A stretch of 33,418 nucleotides of DNA from Chlorobium sp. Its GTDB lineage: Bacteria; Bacteroidota; Chlorobiia; Chlorobiales; Chlorobiaceae. Both the position numbers and the translations under genes were made by a program. The stretch lies in assembly GCA_028282595.1 (NCBI GenBank), contig JANQHQ010000012.1, positions 1 through 33,418 on the forward strand. The letters run 5' to 3'. Under the pieces are notes generated by a model. It was given only the letters and a program-made list of their open reading frames with translations. It was not told the origin of the DNA and made no database searches. Shown piece by piece: positions 32,006 to 33,418 of this stretch; the first letter of the stretch is position 1, and the number at the start of each line of letters is the position of its first letter.

Positions 32006-32410
32006 TCAAGCGGAAAGATGCCGGTGTTCGACGGCGATGCACCGGTTCTGGACGACTTCGAGGCCGGCGGCGCGCGCTTTTTCGGCGGCCTTCTCATCGG
32101 TTATGCCGAGCTGCATCCAGACGACCTTCGCGCCCGCTTCGATAGCTTCGTCCACCACCGCTCCCACCGCTTCCGGTTTGCGGAAAATGTCGACGATTTC
32201 AATCGCCTGCTTCACATTCGGGGGCATCCGGCCGATCGACGGATAGCTTTCGAGCCCGAATATCCTTTCCTTTGTCGGATTGACCGGATAGACGGTGTAT
32301 CCTGCATGCATCATGTACTTGGAAACGCTGCTGCTCGGGCGTTCAGGGTTGTCGCTCATGCCCACTATCGCAATGTGGCGGTATGTTTCGAGAATCTCCC
32401 TGATGGTCAT
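32006..32410 (-). CDS. CoA-binding domain protein (YccU-like)
   Basis: 134 residues, a single Rossmann-type CoA_binding domain. YRHIAIVGMSDNPERPSSSVSKYMMHAGYTVYPVNP gives the nucleotide-binding loop. VDIFRKPEAVGAVVDEAIEAGAKVVWMQLGI and the C-terminal NRCIAVEHRHL complete the usual small-family length. The family binds CoA or a related cofactor and has no established reaction. The ATG at 32410 lacks a good ribosome-binding site. It lies just upstream of ddl on the same strand, but no shared role is apparent. Its 5' end faces the DUF4136 gene across about 211 bases in which I find no gene. Confidence 0.9.
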   Translation of the reverse strand: MTIREILETYRHIAIVGMSDNPERPSSSVSKYMMHAGYTVYPVNPTKERIFGLESYPSIGRMPPNVKQAIEIVDIFRKPEAVGAVVDEAIEAGAKVVWMQLGITDEKAAEKARAAGLEVVQNRCIAVEHRHLSA

Positions 32411-32621
32411 GGCAGGCGGTTTTGAACGTTGGACGGACTCGCTGCTTGGGAGTAAATATAACGATTCGGAACAAGGCCGGAAGCCCCGGAGCGAAAAAAC
32501 AGCCGGGACCGGCGCTCCGCTCCAGAAACTTACTGAAAGGACGGGGCGTTACATCCATAATGTCAGATCCCCTTCCGATAATATGCCGTGGATGATGTGA
32601 TAAGCAAGGAGTAAATTAATT

Positions 32622-33191
32622 ATGAAAAAGTTAACTGCCGTTGTCGCTCTGTTCACCGTGCTGCTTCTGGCCGGCTGCTCGACGGTCTCCGTCGTTTCCG
32701 ACTACGACCGTGAGTTCGACTTCTCGAAACTCGGAGCCTACCGTTGGCCCGAGAAGGACGAGGGCATCAGGAAATCCGATGTGCTCGTAAACAATCCACT
32801 CATGTACAAACGTGTTCAGTCGGCCGTCGACAAGCGTTTGCAGGCCAGGGGGTACAGGCTCGAGAAAGGCAGGAAAGCCGATTTCATCGTTCACGCCCAC
32901 GCCGGTGTGAAAAAGGTCAGGAGTTACTATCCCCGTGTCGGAATCGGTTTCGGATACCGTTACTGGCCCTGGTGGGGACCGTACGGGGGTTATACCTACG
33001 TCAGCACCTACGAGGAGGGTTCTCTTGTCCTCGATATCATAAGCGCGGGAGACAAGGAGCTTGCGTGGCGCGGTGTCGCCACGGGGGTCGTCAGGAGCTA
33101 CCGCACGCCCGAGGCGATGCAGCGCGACATCGACAAGGCCGTGGACAAGATTCTCGTGAACTTTCCTCCGGGAGCCGGGGCGACGGAGTAG
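32622..33191 (+). CDS. DUF4136 family lipoprotein
   Basis: 189 residues. The signal peptide has a clear lipobox, LLAGC (Cys about 19), so the protein is lipid-anchored. The mature part starts SDYDREFDFSKLGAYRWPE, the characteristic DUF4136 opening. It then has ALKRLQARGY-like helix residues, KADFIVHAHAGV, an aromatic and Gly-rich segment (about 108-128, GFGYRYWPWWGPYGGYTYV), LVLDIISAGDKELAWRGVATG and a final helix. The function of the family is unknown. AAGGAG lies about 11 bases before the ATG, a slightly long spacing. It is a single gene bounded by a strong terminator. Confidence 0.9.
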   Translation: MKKLTAVVALFTVLLLAGCSTVSVVSDYDREFDFSKLGAYRWPEKDEGIRKSDVLVNNPLMYKRVQSAVDKRLQARGYRLEKGRKADFIVHAHAGVKKVRSYYPRVGIGFGYRYWPWWGPYGGYTYVSTYEEGSLVLDIISAGDKELAWRGVATGVVRSYRTPEAMQRDIDKAVDKILVNFPPGAGATE

Positions 33192-33218
33192 CCCGGACGC
33201 ACGGTTTTTCCCGCCCCG

Positions 33219-33263
33219 CCGTCCTTTCATCCCCGGTCCCCGGATGAAAGGACGGCTCTTTTT
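33219..33263 (+). terminator. Rho-independent terminator after the DUF4136 lipoprotein gene
   Basis: A perfect 14-bp stem, CCGTCCTTTCATCC/GGATGAAAGGACGG, with a 9-base loop is followed by CTCTTTTTCTT. It starts 28 bases after the stop codon. Confidence 0.92.
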
Positions 33264-33290
33264 CTTATCTTGCCCCATCATGAATCTTTT

Positions 33291-33418
33291 GGGCACCTCT
33301 ATGTATTTATTCCGCGCTCCAATTGCTTCGTTGAGCGGTGCTCAAAATCCTCATGTACTCTGTGTACACTCCGGTTTCTGCGCTCCGTTCGCCTTGCACT
33401 TGAATCGCTCATGACAAT
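33291..33418 (+). repeat. Dispersed intergenic repeat, cut by the window end
   Basis: It opens GGGCACCTCTATG, continues through TTTATTCCGCGCTCCAATTG, and shares its first 40 or so bases with 13869-13911. The remainder includes GTACTCTGTGTAC, a short imperfect palindrome. It seems non-coding. The sharp start and the second copy suggest a MITE-like or REP-like element, but the far end is outside the window. Confidence 0.7.

Overview
This window reads as chromosome of a Gram-negative, moderately high-GC bacterium. LpxD, an OmpA-type lipoprotein, a TolC-family exporter and lipobox proteins imply an outer membrane. The mix of genes, the non-CCA-encoding tRNA-Leu, the Ctc-type L25 behind prs and the style of the intergenic repeats point me to a green sulfur bacterium (Chlorobiota, Chlorobium/Prosthecochloris/Chlorobaculum type). 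No photosynthesis gene is present, so that placement is a family-level impression and not proof.

Layout. 1-276: a two-armed array of imperfect ~29-bp hairpin units. 314-1974: a DUF456 membrane protein and a class I/II aminotransferase. 2011-3965, minus strand: RNase P RNA, a coiled-coil/zinc-ribbon protein, tRNA-Leu(CAG) and ribosomal protein L33. 4166-8726: lysA (+), metF (-) and a comEC-like gene (+). 8750-9050: a second copy of the hairpin array. 9118-13868: an accessory-looking block with a large hybrid histidine kinase, a small cupin and a PAPS-type sulfotransferase. 13869-14015: more repeats, including a third, partial array copy. 14088-16446: an overlapping minus-strand trio (oppC-like permease, NUDIX hydrolase, small unknown protein). 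16570-18181: prs-rplY. 18341-19393: lpxD. 19451-22105: an unusual GH15-DUF547 fusion. 22266-24212: an OmpA-type lipoprotein and a DUF2515-like protein.

24220-30763 is a six-gene minus-strand operon for a MacAB-TolC-like tripartite exporter. Transcription order is TPR protein, TolC-family channel, HlyD/MacA-type adaptor, ABC ATPase and two MacB/FtsX-type permeases. After it come ddl and a CoA-binding protein (also minus strand), a DUF4136 lipoprotein (+) and another dispersed repeat that runs off the end of the window.

Most genes are housekeeping: lysine/diaminopimelate, folate, PRPP, lipid A, peptidoglycan, RNA processing and translation. The least explained signal is the repeat family. Short GTCACCAAG-type boxes alternate with stems whose sequence varies while base pairing is largely kept. 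The same order of stems recurs at three loci, and two of these loci flank the kinase-cupin-sulfotransferase block as direct repeats. Other points of interest are the GH15-DUF547 fusion, a ComEC whose metallo-beta-lactamase-like tail has lost its metal ligands, and a kinase whose first receiver domain has lost its phosphoacceptor.
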